The notes under the pieces were generated by a model that searched no databases, had not been told where the DNA came from, and was given only the letters and a program-made list of their open reading frames with translations. The position numbers and the translations under genes were made by a program. A stretch of 64,000 nt of DNA, taken from positions 1-64,000 of the forward strand of contig CALNHX010007691.1 of the NCBI GenBank assembly GCA_940337035.1. Direction: 5' to 3'. Positions within the stretch are counted from its first letter, which is position 1. Every line of letters begins with the position of its first letter. Below, in pieces: positions 10,312 to 21,154 of the stretch. Source of the DNA: Agriotes lineatus (Eukaryota; Arthropoda; Insecta; Coleoptera; Elateridae).

Positions 10312-10350
10312 TTTTAGGTCGAAGCCGAAAATTAAAGCAACAATTAAGTT

Positions 10351-10491
10351 TTATGCATAAATACTTGCATCCCAAAAGTCACTAAGCCGAGCAAAGATTT
10401 CAGTTTCACTGAGGTCGGGCCTGTCAGCTTTATAATGCCTGTAAGCCTTTGTAATTTGTAGTTTTGTGTCACCTTTAATGACTTTTGGCAT
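10351..10491 (-). CDS. 46-codon open frame upstream of the mariner remnant
   Basis: Begins MPKVIKGDTKLQ and continues through ITKAYRHYKADRPDLSE and IFARLSDFWDAS to a stop. It lies about 40 bp upstream of the mariner-like start on the same strand, in a different reading block. It might be an N-terminal leader of the transposon or an unrelated fragment. I do not recognise the family. Confidence 0.25.
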   Translation of the reverse strand: MPKVIKGDTKLQITKAYRHYKADRPDLSETEIFARLSDFWDASIYA

Positions 10492-10822
10492 ATTTACTTT
10501 AGTACTACAATTTGTTTGACAGATAGATATCCATGACGGCGATGTCCATACATATTATGCCTAGTGGCAAACAAAGTATGAAAGGACTGGCAACATTGCA
10601 TGTTTAACCTCAAAATGTCAAATTAGACACTTTCGTGAGCCTCCTGTACATAACAGCTGCTTCTGACAAAGTGTCAGAAAGAGTTTCTAGGGAGTTTTAG
10701 TTTTATTAAACATAAAAACAAAATTCCATGTCTACCTACTTGGCAAATAACTATTGAACGGTTTATAGGTACCTTACTTATTTCATGGGTTAAACGTGTT
10801 GAAACAACATTAAACTAAAAAC

Positions 10823-11000
10823 ATGGATTTGGACAATTTTCACGAGGTACAGGAAAGAATTGACGATGTTGAAAGGATAGAAATGGTTTTGCGTCGCAGA
10901 GAAAGGAGGAGAAAAATTTATTTACATAGAAGCAATCCTTTTTATAAATACACTGAAAATGAATTCCGAAAGGTTTATAGAATGTCGAAAGCCGTTCCAC
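10823..11000 (+). pseudogene. PIF/Harbinger transposase (HARBI1-like), N-terminal fragment
   Basis: The frame starts MDLDNFHEVQERIDD and contains NPFYKYTENEFRKVYRMSK. This matches the N-terminal region of HARBI1-like transposases: an acidic start, an Arg-rich stretch, then NPxxxxxxxEFxxxFRxSK. The homology stops near residue 58, and the frame then runs into the complement of the neighbouring Myb-like fragment. The DDE catalytic domain is missing. Confidence 0.65.
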
Positions 11001-11004
11001 GCAA

Positions 11005-11136
11005 TTTGTTTTTTTTTATCATACTCGAATCGACAGTTTTGTTTTCAAAAATTTTGTAATGATCTCTCATTGTATCTACCAACAAATTCTTTTCGTCCTT
11101 CGTCCAATTTTCACTTCTTTTCCTTTTTGAAGCCAT
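11005..11136 (-). pseudogene. Myb/SANT-like protein fragment of a Harbinger element
   Basis: Read on the minus strand from the ATG at 11136, the frame begins MASKRKRSENWTKDEKNLL and continues with VDTMRDHYKIFENKTVDSS. This is the usual start of the Myb/SANT-like second protein encoded by Harbinger transposons, which binds DNA and escorts the transposase. It faces the transposase start at 10823, and both frames end at about 11000-11010. An internal deletion has therefore removed the rest of both genes. Confidence 0.65.
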
Positions 11137-11550
11137 CTTAAAATAAAAGACTTTTCTACAAATGCTTAAATTATACTTACCCTTTTTTTAAAATAATTAT
11201 TTGGTTCTTTGGAATAAACAGTTTTAACAAAATTTAATAATAATCTTACCTTTATTGAGATAAACTGCAATAACATAGACAGAATCTAAATACAATTGAA
11301 AATAACAGGGCCGTAACTAAGCAAAATGTTACTATAAGCAAGCCAACATTTTTCCGCCCCTCAGTACACTAACGATAGCTGTGACAAAATACTAATTTTA
11401 GTGTATAACGTCTGCATTTATTTCAGTTTATATTATATATATTGAAAACAAATAGGTAGGTATTTAAAACGAAATCCAACTAACTGGTAAAATAATATAT
11501 GCTAAGTTTAAAATATTTGGTAGTTTGTGAAAGTGCATTATTTTTAAGTT

Positions 11551-11931
11551 TTGGTTACTACGCTTACCATGTCTGGAAAATGTTTAACCCTAAAGTATAA
11601 TACAATCTTGGTAAATAGAACCAAAGTGGAAGTGCAACTAATGTATGGCGTTGAAGAATGTGTGCTGGTCAGGGATAGAATTCCAATCGGGGCAGAATGT
11701 TTGAAGTTCTTGCACTGGCGTGATGGATGTTTGTCTAAGCGTCATATTTTTCGGAGTTGTTGGCGTATGCGATTGCTCTTAGCAATAATTAATTATAATA
11801 GGATGAGTTGCAACAATGCTGTGCTATGCGTATTCTTAGTTAATGCGTCAGATGATAGCTACTGTAGAATGCACGTATTAGTTGGTTTCATCATGTTGGT
11901 AGCTTTTTTTGGAAACAACAGGAAACGATAG
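11551..11931 (+). CDS. Unrecognised 126-codon open frame inside the hAT-like element
   Basis: The frame begins MVTTLTMSGKCLTLKYNTIL. It is basic and Cys-rich and ends in a hydrophobic stretch (MLVAFFGNNRKR). No transposase or zinc-finger pattern is evident. It may be chance coding within a non-autonomous element. Confidence 0.2.
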   Translation: MVTTLTMSGKCLTLKYNTILVNRTKVEVQLMYGVEECVLVRDRIPIGAECLKFLHWRDGCLSKRHIFRSCWRMRLLLAIINYNRMSCNNAVLCVFLVNASDDSYCRMHVLVGFIMLVAFFGNNRKR

Positions 11932-12861
11932 ATGCCAGAGGTTCTTGCTCGTGATGGATGATTACCTGGTAATTAAGGAGAGTGAAGACATGTTGTTCCG
12001 GCGAGGGATGCCGCGAAGACATGTTGCCCCGCCTAGCAGCCGATCGGATTTACCGATTTAAAGTAAGTGCTGTAATGTGTAAAATCAGTAGGCACCAGAT
12101 ACTTACTAATTCTATACGAGTTGCAACAATAGTTGAAGTTGAAGGTGCCAGGGGATGGTCACCACCGGTCAGCACAATTATTGTTATCATTATGCACGTT
12201 AGTAGTTTTTTCTTCTTTTTACATTTAACTGCCTGCCACCGTCAATGGGCCAAGGAAGAGGCATTGTTTGCACCCCACCGCCGCATTGTGGTGAGTCGCG
12301 TCCGCCACTTTGATACATTTTAAAAGCATCAGCATTTGAATTTTAACATGACACAAAAACGCGTCTAACGCAAAATAATAGATAAATAAAATTAGATAAA
12401 ACGACAAAAACAGAAAACAATAATTCTAATAACGGGAATACATATTATATTATGCATACGATAGAACATATATCATTTCCTTATATATAAACTATCTGTA
12501 GCCTGCTGCGCCCACCGAATTTAAAATTTCGTGCGTTAGTGTGAGGTGCACGCAGATCTTCCTGCCACGAATACCACTCGAACTAGCATCGGGCGGCAAA
12601 GACGGAAAATCGATTTGTAAGGGTGTGGTTAAACGTAGCGTTTGGGCGCAGCAAGCCAGTAATAAACCTTCTTTATTATTAAATGAAATATACTTCTGCT
12701 CGTAGTTTTAAAAACACAACCAATAGGCATAATAAATAACTGTTTTTTGCGATAATATCCCTATTAAAAGTAATGAAAAGTTTGTTTACAAAAACCCGAA
12801 AATAGTAAACCGTTGAATAAAACCTTGGTACTTTTACCGGTTTAACATGGCATGTAGTGTT

Positions 12862-12942
12862 CGCATTCCTTGTCCGCGCATAACGCGTCTGTCTACAAAT
12901 CATATTCCCTCTAGGAACACGGGTTCGTATCCCACCGAAAGC
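12862..12942 (+). pseudogene. tRNA-Ser-like pseudogene or SINE head
   Basis: CGCGTCTGTCTACAAATCA resembles a serine tRNA anticodon arm. It is followed by a long variable-arm hairpin (TTCC-CTCTA-GGAA) and a B box, GGGTTCGTATCC. The acceptor stem does not pair and the anticodon position reads ACA, so it is not a working tRNA. It is most likely a pseudogene or tRNA-derived SINE carried by the hAT-like element. Confidence 0.5.
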
Positions 12943-13449
12943 AATTTTTCGTTTTCTTTGTGAATTCATGTAATGCGCATTACTAAGCGTTTTCTTTTAC
13001 TATTTCAGTGTTATTAAAAACACAAACAAAATAATGGGAATTCGAATAAAAAACATAAAACGCAATTCTAAATAATAAGTTCACATGATTATGCTTAGTA
13101 TCATATGAACACAAAACGTAAATAATAATAATACTAGGTACTTCTCGTACCTGTCACCTCACTTTAAAAGTTTAATTTATTGGTATTTATTGTAGCTATA
13201 AGTTTTTCTTTTTTTGTTGCAAATTTTGAAATACGTATATAAGTAGTTCAAATGAGATAGTTTGTAAGAGGTCTCTCTGTTGATATTAAGCCTGCGTAAG
13301 ACACTCTGTCTTGACATATAATTGACCTTAGAAACTTCGTAATTTGTTATAATTTAGAAAATGATCGTTAGCATGGAATGTAATGTGTCGACCAGATTGG
13401 CAGCAATTCCCATGATCATAATTTACATTATTTAGGATAAAATCCTTAG

Positions 13450-13639
13450 GGCCGGTTGCAGAAAGCAATGTTAAGTCTGGTGTTAGCTAACGCCGAGTCA
13501 AAGTGAACAAAATCGCATCAAATTTTGTTTACTAATGTATTAGTTACCATAAGCATTTGAGATTTGATTCGTTTTGTTCACTTTGACGTCGCGTTAGCTA
13601 ACACCAGACTTACCTAACATTGCTTTCTGCAACCGGCCC
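13450..13639. mobile_element. PIF/Harbinger-type MITE nested in the hAT-like element
   Basis: 190-bp palindromic element. The ends GGGCCGGTTGCAGAAAGC and its complement are flanked by TTA on both sides. The 3-bp TTA duplication and GGGCC-type ends fit Harbinger MITEs. The core contains ATCGCATCAAATTTTGTT, and a degenerate relative lies at 57345-57480. Confidence 0.8.
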
Positions 13640-13968
13640 TTAATATTACAAATTAATTTGTCCGTAAAATTGCCCACTCAGTGATTTGTTTTTGTTTCAT
13701 TAGTATGAAAGAAATAATTTTTCCCACTGCCATTTTGGCGCCGCTGGTCGCTTGCGTCTGTAGGCGGGGGCCTACTCTGCCTATACCTAGTTACGGCCCT
13801 GGAAAATAACTTCAAATTTGACGTTTGGTTTAAATTCAAACATTCGACAGTAGCACAAGCTCGCTATGCACGCGCGATTATTATTAAATTGCGGTGTTGC
13901 CGACGTTACTTTTCATACGCGCGCTGTGGATTTCCGCGAGCGTGGAAAATAGCTATTTACGTTATTAG

Positions 13969-14067
13969 ACCGGTAGCAACATTTTTATGGCCGCGCCAAT
14001 ACTTTACAGGTCGAGCCCGTAGGGCGAGACCAGTATGTTTGGCAACGCCATAAAAATGCTACCGGTC
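13969..14067. repeat. Hairpin element
   Basis: Inverted arms GACCGGTAGCAACATTTTTA / ATAAAAATGCTACCGGTC enclose a GC-rich centre that reads TCGAGCCCGTAGGGCGAGA. It abuts a second inverted repeat that begins at 14066. Confidence 0.75.
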
Positions 14068-14361
14068 GTGTATCGTATAAGATTTTTTTCTATAGCACAT
14101 GTTAAAGTGTGCTTTTATCAACTCAAAACAAAAGGTGAAGTGTTACTTTAACAGCAAGGGTAGATAAAGTAGCACTTTATCATCAAGGATAGATAAAGTA
14201 ATTTAATTTTCTAACTTTTGTTTAAATTAAATATGACAGATTCGTATTATCGTAGCAATCCAATCTAGCTACTGACATTTTGAAATGCTATTGACTGTCC
14301 ATATTTTCTTTTGAAATTGTTAAAGTTCTTGCTATAGAAAAAAATATTGTATTATACACGA
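14066..14361. mobile_element. Short inverted-repeat element (MITE-like)
   Basis: The 31-bp ends at 14066-14096 and 14331-14361 are imperfect reverse complements (core TTTTTTTCTATAGC). Inside are two copies of a GATAAAGTARCACTTTA-like motif near 14150-14195. Target duplication is not resolved because neighbouring hairpins overlap both ends. Confidence 0.5.
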
Positions 14362-14467
14362 CGATAAAGTTATTTCTATCCACTCTTGAATCATTAACGC
14401 CTCGACTTCGTCTCGACGTTAAACGATTCACTCGTGGATAAAATTAAACTTTATCGTCTTGTATAAT
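14351..14467. repeat. Hairpin element with TCGACTTCGTCTCGA centre
   Basis: Arms ATTATACACGACGATAAAG and CTTTATCGTCTTGTATAAT, with inner TATCCAC/GTGGATA and AACG/CGTT blocks, surround CCTCGACTTCGTCTCGACG. It has the same layout as the hairpins at 2624, 16226 and 17986. Confidence 0.75.
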
Positions 14468-14469
14468 AA

Positions 14470-15530
14470 ATTACTATTTTGCACTCCTTGCGTACAAACC
14501 ACGTTTTCGCGCACTCTATTGAATCACGGAAACGCCTTCTTTACGGTCATTCTACTACTTTGACACACACGTGCGTGATTTACGCATCGTTTTTTCTCAG
14601 GCTAATTGATAATTCCATAATAAAATAATTACTATAATATTAAAGATATATAAAGAAAATGTAATTTACTGCCATTTTTACTTCAAAATATTTAAAATTA
14701 CCTCAAAAAAATATTAAATTAAAATCTGACAATTTAATACAGTGCTATCTGACACAAATTTTTGCTATGCATCGCCGATGTTCGTAGAGCATCGATGTCG
14801 CTACACCCTGCATTTCTAGCTGGTATTAAATAGCACCGAGGTACGTCGACGAATTTTGCCACTGGTAAAGTAACTTTTTATTTTGTAGTAAACGTAAAAT
14901 GATTGTATCTATTGCAACGAACGCAAATAAATCAATCAATTTAAAAGTTTTGTTAGAACTGACAACTGCTTAGCTAGATACCTACTTTACCGACATAATA
15001 AATGTCAAACTATTTCTTTTACGAAGAATATCGAAATAATTTCATATTAAAATATGATTTACTTTTAGCAGTTGTGCAAAAAATAGCATACATGTCTTGT
15101 GCGGGAACAAGTAAAAGGAACTTGTAGCGCATGCAGGGACGGATGGGCTGGGGTTCACCGGCCCGGGAAATGGCCCCAGACCGGACCAAGGTATATATGG
15201 GCAAAATATATTTTTATATCAGCCAGAAAAGCTAATAGTTTTGAAATAATTAAATACACAGAACATTTTAAAAACTTATGTTTATTTGTATATAATTGGA
15301 CAAAGATGAAATGGGTAACGAGTAAAAAAAATCTAATGTGATACACGCACACAATTTCCTTTTACAGTGATCTTATAATTAGCCAAAAAATTGATTTTTA
15401 ATTTTTAAGCATATCCAAAAATTGTAAAATATTATAAATTCTACAAAAAACGGTACAAAATAGAGCGTTAGTTCAAGAGACAATTTTTTTCTAAAATTTT
15501 AAGCCGAATTCAAAACTGTAATAATATACC
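14470..15530. other. Gene-free stretch
   Basis: No gene or complete transposon recognised. At 15132 CAGGGACGGATGGG could be one end of a hAT-type element, but no partner end was found. Confidence 0.3.
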
Positions 15531-15895
15531 GGGTGTTCTATTTAAAATAAAAGTTAATAAAAAAATAGAAAAAAAACCAAAAGAAACTCATTTTAGAGGT
15601 ATTCAACTGGAAAATCACCCATCAATACACATTAACAATGTAATAAAAATGTAAAGTTTGAAAAAAATCGTTAGAGCCGTTTTTGAAAAAATCGAAAAAC
15701 ACTGAAAAATCACTAGAGTAAACATCATACTTTCGGTTATGCGATTTTCTCCAAAAGCTTGCTGTCGCATCTAGATAGTACACAAAACTTATATATGAAG
15801 TTTCAACGCCAAACCTCTTTTCGTTTTTGAGATATTCTGTTCACAGACACACAGACAGACAGACAGACAGACAGACTGACAGACACCAATGAACA
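15530..15895. repeat. Interspersed repeat with (CAGA)n tail
   Basis: Begins CCGGGTGTTCTATTTAAA, a common start of short insect repeats, and ends in a CAGACAGACAGA microsatellite at 15846-15888. It has no coding capacity. Confidence 0.5.
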
Positions 15896-16225
15896 AAAAC
15901 ATGTTTTTCCCGCTGCTGATCATGTAAGTCAGTGATACAGCCTTAGTAACAAAACGTGTAAGTCGGTGATTATATTTGTTTGCTGCTTTTTCTTGACAAC
16001 GGAACTTAATATCATTATTAAGTTCCTAGGATAATAAAATTAGCAAAGCAAGATGCAGATTTAGACGTTTTCTTTATAAATTGCAAGTGTTTATGTGACA
16101 TGTGACACTCACAGGTAACACGACTCACGAAAACTAATCCTGGTGACAGGTGACAAACCAAACGATTTTTTCAAAAATCTAGGAAAATTTCGATAAGCAG
16201 CGGGAAAAATATAATAAAATAACTC

Positions 16226-16324
16226 GGAATGTATCGCCTATTAACATTTTCGGCAGGCAACAAGCCGCGACTTCGTCTTGGCTCGTACTTGCCTACCTCA
16301 AATGTTAATAGGGCCTTACATTCC
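16226..16324. repeat. Hairpin element with CGCGACTTCG centre
   Basis: Arms GGAATGTA/TACATTCC, CCTATTAACATTT/AAATGTTAATAGG and GGCAGGCAA/TTGCCTAC enclose CAAGCCGCGACTTCGTCTTG. It has the same layout as the other hairpins, with different arms. Confidence 0.75.
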
Positions 16325-16990
16325 TTGTTACTTAAATAGCTATTTTGGGTTCAGGGGACTCTAAAACGTGAAGATCTGTTAAAAACTCAACTTCGAATTT
16401 TTGGGGTGTATCCAATACTTCCTTTATTGTAAAAGGAAGTAGTATGCTATACGTGGTATGCTAAAAGTATTTTAAATCTTAATAATATTAATATTTATTA
16501 AAACAAAATACTCAATTACATAATATTATTAAATATCTTAAACAAACACAAAACATACTTTTTCTCTTTCATGGCTTTTATAATGAGGTTAACTTAATAA
16601 AACTTTATAATTGTTTATTTATAATTTGCCTAGTATAGTATCAACAGTAACATGGTTATTGTTATCGTTATTAGAGTTATTATTAGGAACGAATAATTAT
16701 GAATTAAGCACTCAAAAATTGCATAAACTCGCCCAAACAATTAATTGACTTCGCGCATTCTTGGTTAAATATTAAATTAATAAATAACGGCCTTTTTTTA
16801 GCAACGTGCTTGTATTTGCTAAGGAGTTAAACACATCTTCATTGTCAATGCTTGTTAAAATGGATTTTTTGAAGTTCATAATCATAAACGACTCTACCTT
16901 CTCGTTGGATAACCGGTTTTTCAGTCGAGTCTTAATACATTTTAGAATGGAAAATGACCTTTCACAAGACATTTGAGATATGGGGAGTGT

Positions 16991-17128
16991 TAATAGTATA
17001 TTACAGCCCGAGATGGGAAGTGTTTCAATACTGTCGAGAGATTAGTTAGCTGATTGAGACGCGAAGCGTCGATATCAGCTATTATCTCGAGACTAAGGAA
17101 ACTTCCTATCGAGGTTTGTATACTATTT
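16991..17128. repeat. Hairpin element inside the hAT remnant
   Basis: Arms AATAGTATA/TATACTATT, GATGGGAAGT/ACTTCCTATC and TCGAGAGATTAG/CTATTATCTCGA enclose GAGACGCGAAGCGTCGATA. It has a GCGAAGC-type centre. Confidence 0.75.
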
Positions 17129-17130
17129 TA

Positions 17131-17264
17131 TTTACAACCATATATGTAATGTACTTCCCGCACTCGAGTGCGGGAAGTGAGTGCGGGAAGTAGCGGGCGG
17201 AAATGTACGACTTCCCGCACTCAAATGAGGTCAGTAATGTTAACATTACATATATGGTTGTAAA
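17131..17264. repeat. Hairpin element inside the hAT remnant
   Basis: Arms TTTACAACCATATATGTAAT and ATTACATATATGGTTGTAAA enclose repeated ACTTCCCGCACTCGAGTGCG blocks. It sits two bases from the preceding hairpin. Confidence 0.75.
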
Positions 17265-17845
17265 TATAAGATATTGATAAACTAAAGAAAGCACAGAGTA
17301 AGCGCCTTAGAACATGTTAGATTTTGGATGAGCTAACAGCAAATGGAAGCATTTTGGCAGCTTTTACAAGTTGTAGTAGCCTCTAGAGCGGATATGCAAT
17401 CTTCTTGAGTGGATATGTCATCATCTTCTTCATTACAGTTAACAAAATCGTAATTAATTTGATACGATTCTTCCAGGGATAACTTTAATTTGCCACAATT
17501 ATTTGTAAAACTAATTAATTCCTGTTTTATCTGATTGGGAGTAGCATGCGGATTGAAATTCAACATCTTTATATCCATATTTTTCATCTTCTAACAAATA
17601 GGCTGTTTCATTTAAATTCCCACGATACGAAAGACCTATTTTGCCAATTAACTTAATTACATTAATAACAATCTCTAATATTTTACGATTACTTGTTACT
17701 TGATTATTGTGCTGCTTCAGGTGTTCGCTGAATAAAAGGGTATTCACAGTTTTACATTTCAAAAATAAAAAGTACGATTCACAACTTTTTTGGTGGTTTA
17801 CAATTCTCTCGTGTTCATCAATTCTTTGATATACGTGCTTCCAAG

Positions 17846-18744
17846 CTTGACAGTGCTACCAACAATGCAGTAGTATAAATAATGAGAACTCACTTGTGAA
17901 TAAAACTTCATTTTAGTCACTGAAAACAGTTGTATAATGTATGGTAATAGGCGCTACTGTAAGATAATATATATTTATGAGACTAGTGAATAAAGTTCAA
18001 TTTTATCCATAAGGAGAAAAGTTAACTCACGAGGGGATAGCCGAGTGAGATAATTTCCCCGAATGGATAAAAAGTCTTTATTCACGTGTCGCATACAAAA
18101 TTTTATCCAACACCTCGTTATAAAACATTTTCAAACGTATTAGATTATTTAAAATTAGGTAAGTGAATTTTTATAGTAGGCAGTTGTGAAGTTTATGGTT
18201 GCTAGGCTAGGTATGGTTAGATCACGGCCTTCTCGATTAGCGTGCCTGCCGGCTCTCCGCGGCCTGTTCATTTGCGACAAATAGCATTACAAAGTTGTGA
18301 CTCGGCATATCCGGGGATTGAAGTTCAGAACCACGCCAGCCGGTTTGAAACTTAGCTTTTATCTGTCAGATTATTGTTCTGTGACTGAAACGTTAAATTA
18401 TGTTAGTTTTACATCTTTGTACGAAAAAAATAAAAAATGGATTTTCACATATGCAACAAACTAAATTTGCAATGAACGAAAATGCGTACGTTGAGCTCAA
18501 GAAATTTAAATGTTAAAATTTCACTATTGTTACAATAGGGTTTCATACATATGAATTGTTCTTTGGCCCTTTTTCCACTAGTGGAAAAAAATGCTTTTAT
18601 TCCACTGGTTAGTAACAAGAGTAGATAAACAATAACTTTTGACGTTTCAAATTGACGTAAAAAAGTCATGTTTATTAGAAGGTGTTGGATAATAGCTATT
18701 TATGGTATAAGTGAATAAAGACCAATTATATCCACGAAAAAATT
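17846..18744. repeat. Gene-free stretch holding two related hairpins
   Basis: A full hairpin lies at 17986-18085: arms GTGAATAAAG/CTTTATTCAC, TTTTATCCAT/ATGGATAAAA and AACTCAC/GTGAG, centre GAGGGGATAGCCGAG. A one-armed relative begins near 18711 (GTGAATAAAGACC, TATCCACG, then CGAGGCGCAAGCCGAG); its right arm is missing where the recombinase remnant begins. No gene is recognised; the 74-codon minus frame at 18445 has no domain. Confidence 0.6.
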
Positions 18745-18746
18745 GT

Positions 18747-19511
18747 TTAGCGCACGAGGCGCAAGCCGAGTGCGATAATGTTTTTGTACTTCTTGTACAT
18801 TTCCATCAAATCAACTTGACAGTTTTCACTGATAATTGTAAATTTGTGGCTTTTATTTGTTTTAGTGTCCGGAAGCGAAATTATTAGACCAGATTCTTTC
18901 TCATCAATATCATCAACTCGAATTTTATGCAGTTCGTCAATTCTACATCCGCCAGCTATACCCATAATTAATACTACCTACCTAGAAAGAATGAAAATTA
19001 GGAAACGTATTTCAAATATGATTATAAAAATTCTTACCTTCATACATAACTACATTTCATTAGGGGCCTCGGATAAAAATTTGTAAAAATCAGTTTTTTC
19101 AAGTTTTCGATTTTTTTGGTGTGTAACCTAAAGATTGTCTTTTTATAAAAGCGATGAGCCTTGAAAACCTAAAGAACTCTAAAATAATTAAATAACATTT
19201 TGAATAGTTAGGTTTACGTACTTTGAAATATCAATATTTTCATTTATGGATAGCGTTGCTCTGAGCATCGAGGTATGAGACCATAAGGTGGACACCTTTA
19301 CTTTCTGCGATTTTTCTAAGAAATATGCTAGAAGTATTTCCTCGTTAACAGTTTTCACAGTTTTTATTGTCTTCCAGTCACAAAATGTTTTGTACTCTTT
19401 TTCGTAAACTAATTTAGATTTTTCTGGCAATAAATTGGATACTGCAATCGCAGCTTCTTTCAAAACATCTCCTGGTATGCTTTCTTTCATGTTATTTGCC
19501 ATTTCAAACAC
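18747..19511 (-). pseudogene. Tyrosine-recombinase (integrase-like) gene remnant
   Basis: The first block (19511-19188) contains LPEKSKLVYEKEYKTFCDWK, EEILLAYFLEKSQKVKVSTL and SMLRATLSINENIDISKY. This is the N-terminal core-binding region of a widespread insect integrase-like family that is distinct from Cryptons. The second block (18965-18747) has GIAGGCRIDELHKIRVDDID, which carries the first catalytic Arg, then LIISLPDTKTNKSHKFTI. The sequence between the blocks is too short and non-homologous, and the C-terminal HxxR...Y part is absent, so the gene is truncated. Confidence 0.75.
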
Positions 19512-19598
19512 AGTTTCGGACTTGAAATCGGCAAATTCAAGAATTTGCGTGAAATGTCACATGAGACATGAAACAAACAATCCTAGCAACGAAAATTT

Positions 19599-19776
19599 CC
19601 GGAGTTTCGTTATGAATAGTATGTTGGCGGCACTGTACGTCTATGTCAAATTCGAGGTTAGCAGGTTAGATTTTGTGTCAATTTCTGTCAAAACTGACGG
19701 AAAACCTAACCTGATAATCTCGAATTTGACATAGACGTACAGTGCCGCCAACATACTATTCATAACGAAACTCCGG
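19599..19776. mobile_element. Foldback MITE, copy C (best preserved)
   Basis: 178-bp near-perfect palindrome. The outer arms are CCGGAGTTTCGTTATGAATA and its complement, the inner arms TGTTGGCGGCACTGTACGTC and its complement, and the core AAATTCGAGGTTAGCAGGTT. It is related to copies at 2855, 6141 and 56781. It overlaps the ORF calls on both strands here, which are palindrome artefacts. Confidence 0.85.
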
Positions 19777-21150
19777 CGACTCGCCGGCGAACCGCTGGCG
19801 AACGACTATGAATACGGCTGTAAATATCTTTTTTGTAAAATCGTATTAAAATAAGGTCATTTATGCATTAATTTGAGGGCGTAAATAGTGCCTTTTGCGC
19901 CCTAAGGCCTAAAAATAATTTGCGGGCGTAAATAATGCCTTTTGCGCCCTAAGGCCTAAAAAACCAGCATCACATTGGCAACCAACAACAATTTGATTTT
20001 TTGAGAACGAATCGTGCTATTTATTTTTCAAATCTTTATGGTGGATTTTACAAAAAATCTTGTTTGCATTTCGGGCGTGAACGGCGATTTTGGCCCTTTG
20101 GCGTTTTATAACCCTTCGGCCCTTCGGGACTCTGGCTTATAATTCCGCCGCGGGCCAAAATCGCCTCCTTCACGCCCTTAATACAAAAATAGCTATTTGT
20201 AATACCTACTTGTTAAATATTTCTTTAAGGACTGTTTATTACTGCGTAAGCAACCTCTTTACGGCCCGGCCGAAAAAAGTGTCCGTAAAGACCACGGCCT
20301 GCTAAATTGTATGCCGAACTTCAAAGTGACGTTTGTCACACAAATCCAGCAGCAAGCTAGCCTTCAACTCCACATAGAAGAAGGCGCAAAAGACTGCTAT
20401 AACTCCTGAACATACGCTAAAACAATAAACAACTTGCTCATTCACAATCTGAACGTCTTTAGGAATATCTTCATCATTTTCTACAGATGTCATAAGTTAC
20501 GAGCTGGTTACAACTTAAAACTGCTTATAGCCATACACGAAATTGGAAATAAATGACATTTATAAACAACAGTTGCAACGTTCTACGCACTCTCAATCAT
20601 TCTAAAACGTCATTACACAAACCTAGCGTTTTGATGAAAATAAATTAGAAAAATATAGATATGACCGAATTCTATATATATATTACAAAAACTATTGTAC
20701 AATACACGTCCGTTAAGGCCTTTACTGCCTCACCAGTATTATTCGACTCGCTCTGCCAGCTCGTCTCACAAATTCTCTGGCTCGGCAGTAAAGGCTATCC
20801 TAACGGACTTCTACTGTAATTAATGGTTGATATACCAGTCAAAACTCAGACTATTACTGACTGAATTGTTATAAAAGTCGGGAAGAAACCATATTCCGCC
20901 ATGATAAATTTCAAATCTTCCTAACCGAATGACGTCATGCGCCGACTGGACGAAATTGGAACCACTATTTAGTATAATCTTGTTTACTTGTATCATAGCA
21001 TCCGGTTCTGCGTCACTCGTCAACAGCAAAGACTTCTACGTGCGCATGCGGGGCGGGTCAGGAATTATTTACGAAACGGTATACGTAGAGCCTTGTCGCA
21101 AATAGTCAAATAGTAAACATATTTTCTTAACCAGTGCGAACGTGTGAGAC
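19777..21150. repeat. Gene-free stretch with short duplications and hairpins
   Basis: At 19866-19962 a unit with GGGCGTAAATARTGCCTTTT and GCGCCCTAAGGCCTAAAAA is repeated twice. A hairpin at 20073-20177 has arms GGGCGTGAACGGCGATTTTG / CAAAATCGCCTCCTTCACGC around a CCCTTCGG centre. A second at 20708-20808 has arms GTCCGTTAAGG...TTTACTGCC and their complement. No gene is recognised before the protease. Confidence 0.6.
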
Positions 21151-21154
21151 TGAC

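Larger units (their letters stand above)
8495..10767. repeat. Perfect 27-bp inverted repeat pair, 2.2 kb apart
   Basis: 8495-8521 and 10741-10767 are exact reverse complements over 27 bp (core ACCGTTCAATAGTTATTTGC). The pair brackets the RTE and mariner remnants. It could be the termini of one composite element or two separate copies of a MITE end. I found no clear target duplication outside it. Confidence 0.5.
11306..13801. mobile_element. hAT-like element with exact 8-bp target duplication
   Basis: Ends CAGGGCCGTAACTA and TAGTTACGGCCCTG are inverted repeats. They are flanked by the identical 8-bp sequence GAAAATAA at 11298-11305 and 13802-13809. CAGGG-type ends plus 8-bp duplications are diagnostic of the hAT superfamily. 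The 2496-bp body has no recognisable transposase; its longest frame (11551-11931, +) encodes an unrecognised Cys-rich protein. It holds a tRNA-Ser-like sequence and a nested Harbinger MITE. It is non-autonomous and fairly young, since the duplications are perfect. Confidence 0.85.
16772..17845 (-). pseudogene. hAT-type (ZMYM1/DUF4371-like) transposase remnant
   Basis: On the minus strand the order is: KHVYQRIDEHERIVNHQ (about 17840-17770), then a block with EHLKQHNNQVTSNRKILEI and IGKIGLSYRGNLNETAY (17762-17600), typical of DUF4371 hAT transposases, then a diverged region (17587-17333), and finally the C-terminal dimerisation motif MSCERSFSILKCIKTRLKNR (16972-16790). The middle, including the catalytic core, is missing and replaced by two hairpin elements at 16991-17264. 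It is a clear pseudogene. Confidence 0.75.

Noticed and set aside
15132..15190. CAGGGACGGATGGGCTGGGG as a hAT end
   Set aside because: It has the right first bases, but no matching inverted end or 8-bp duplication was found in the window.
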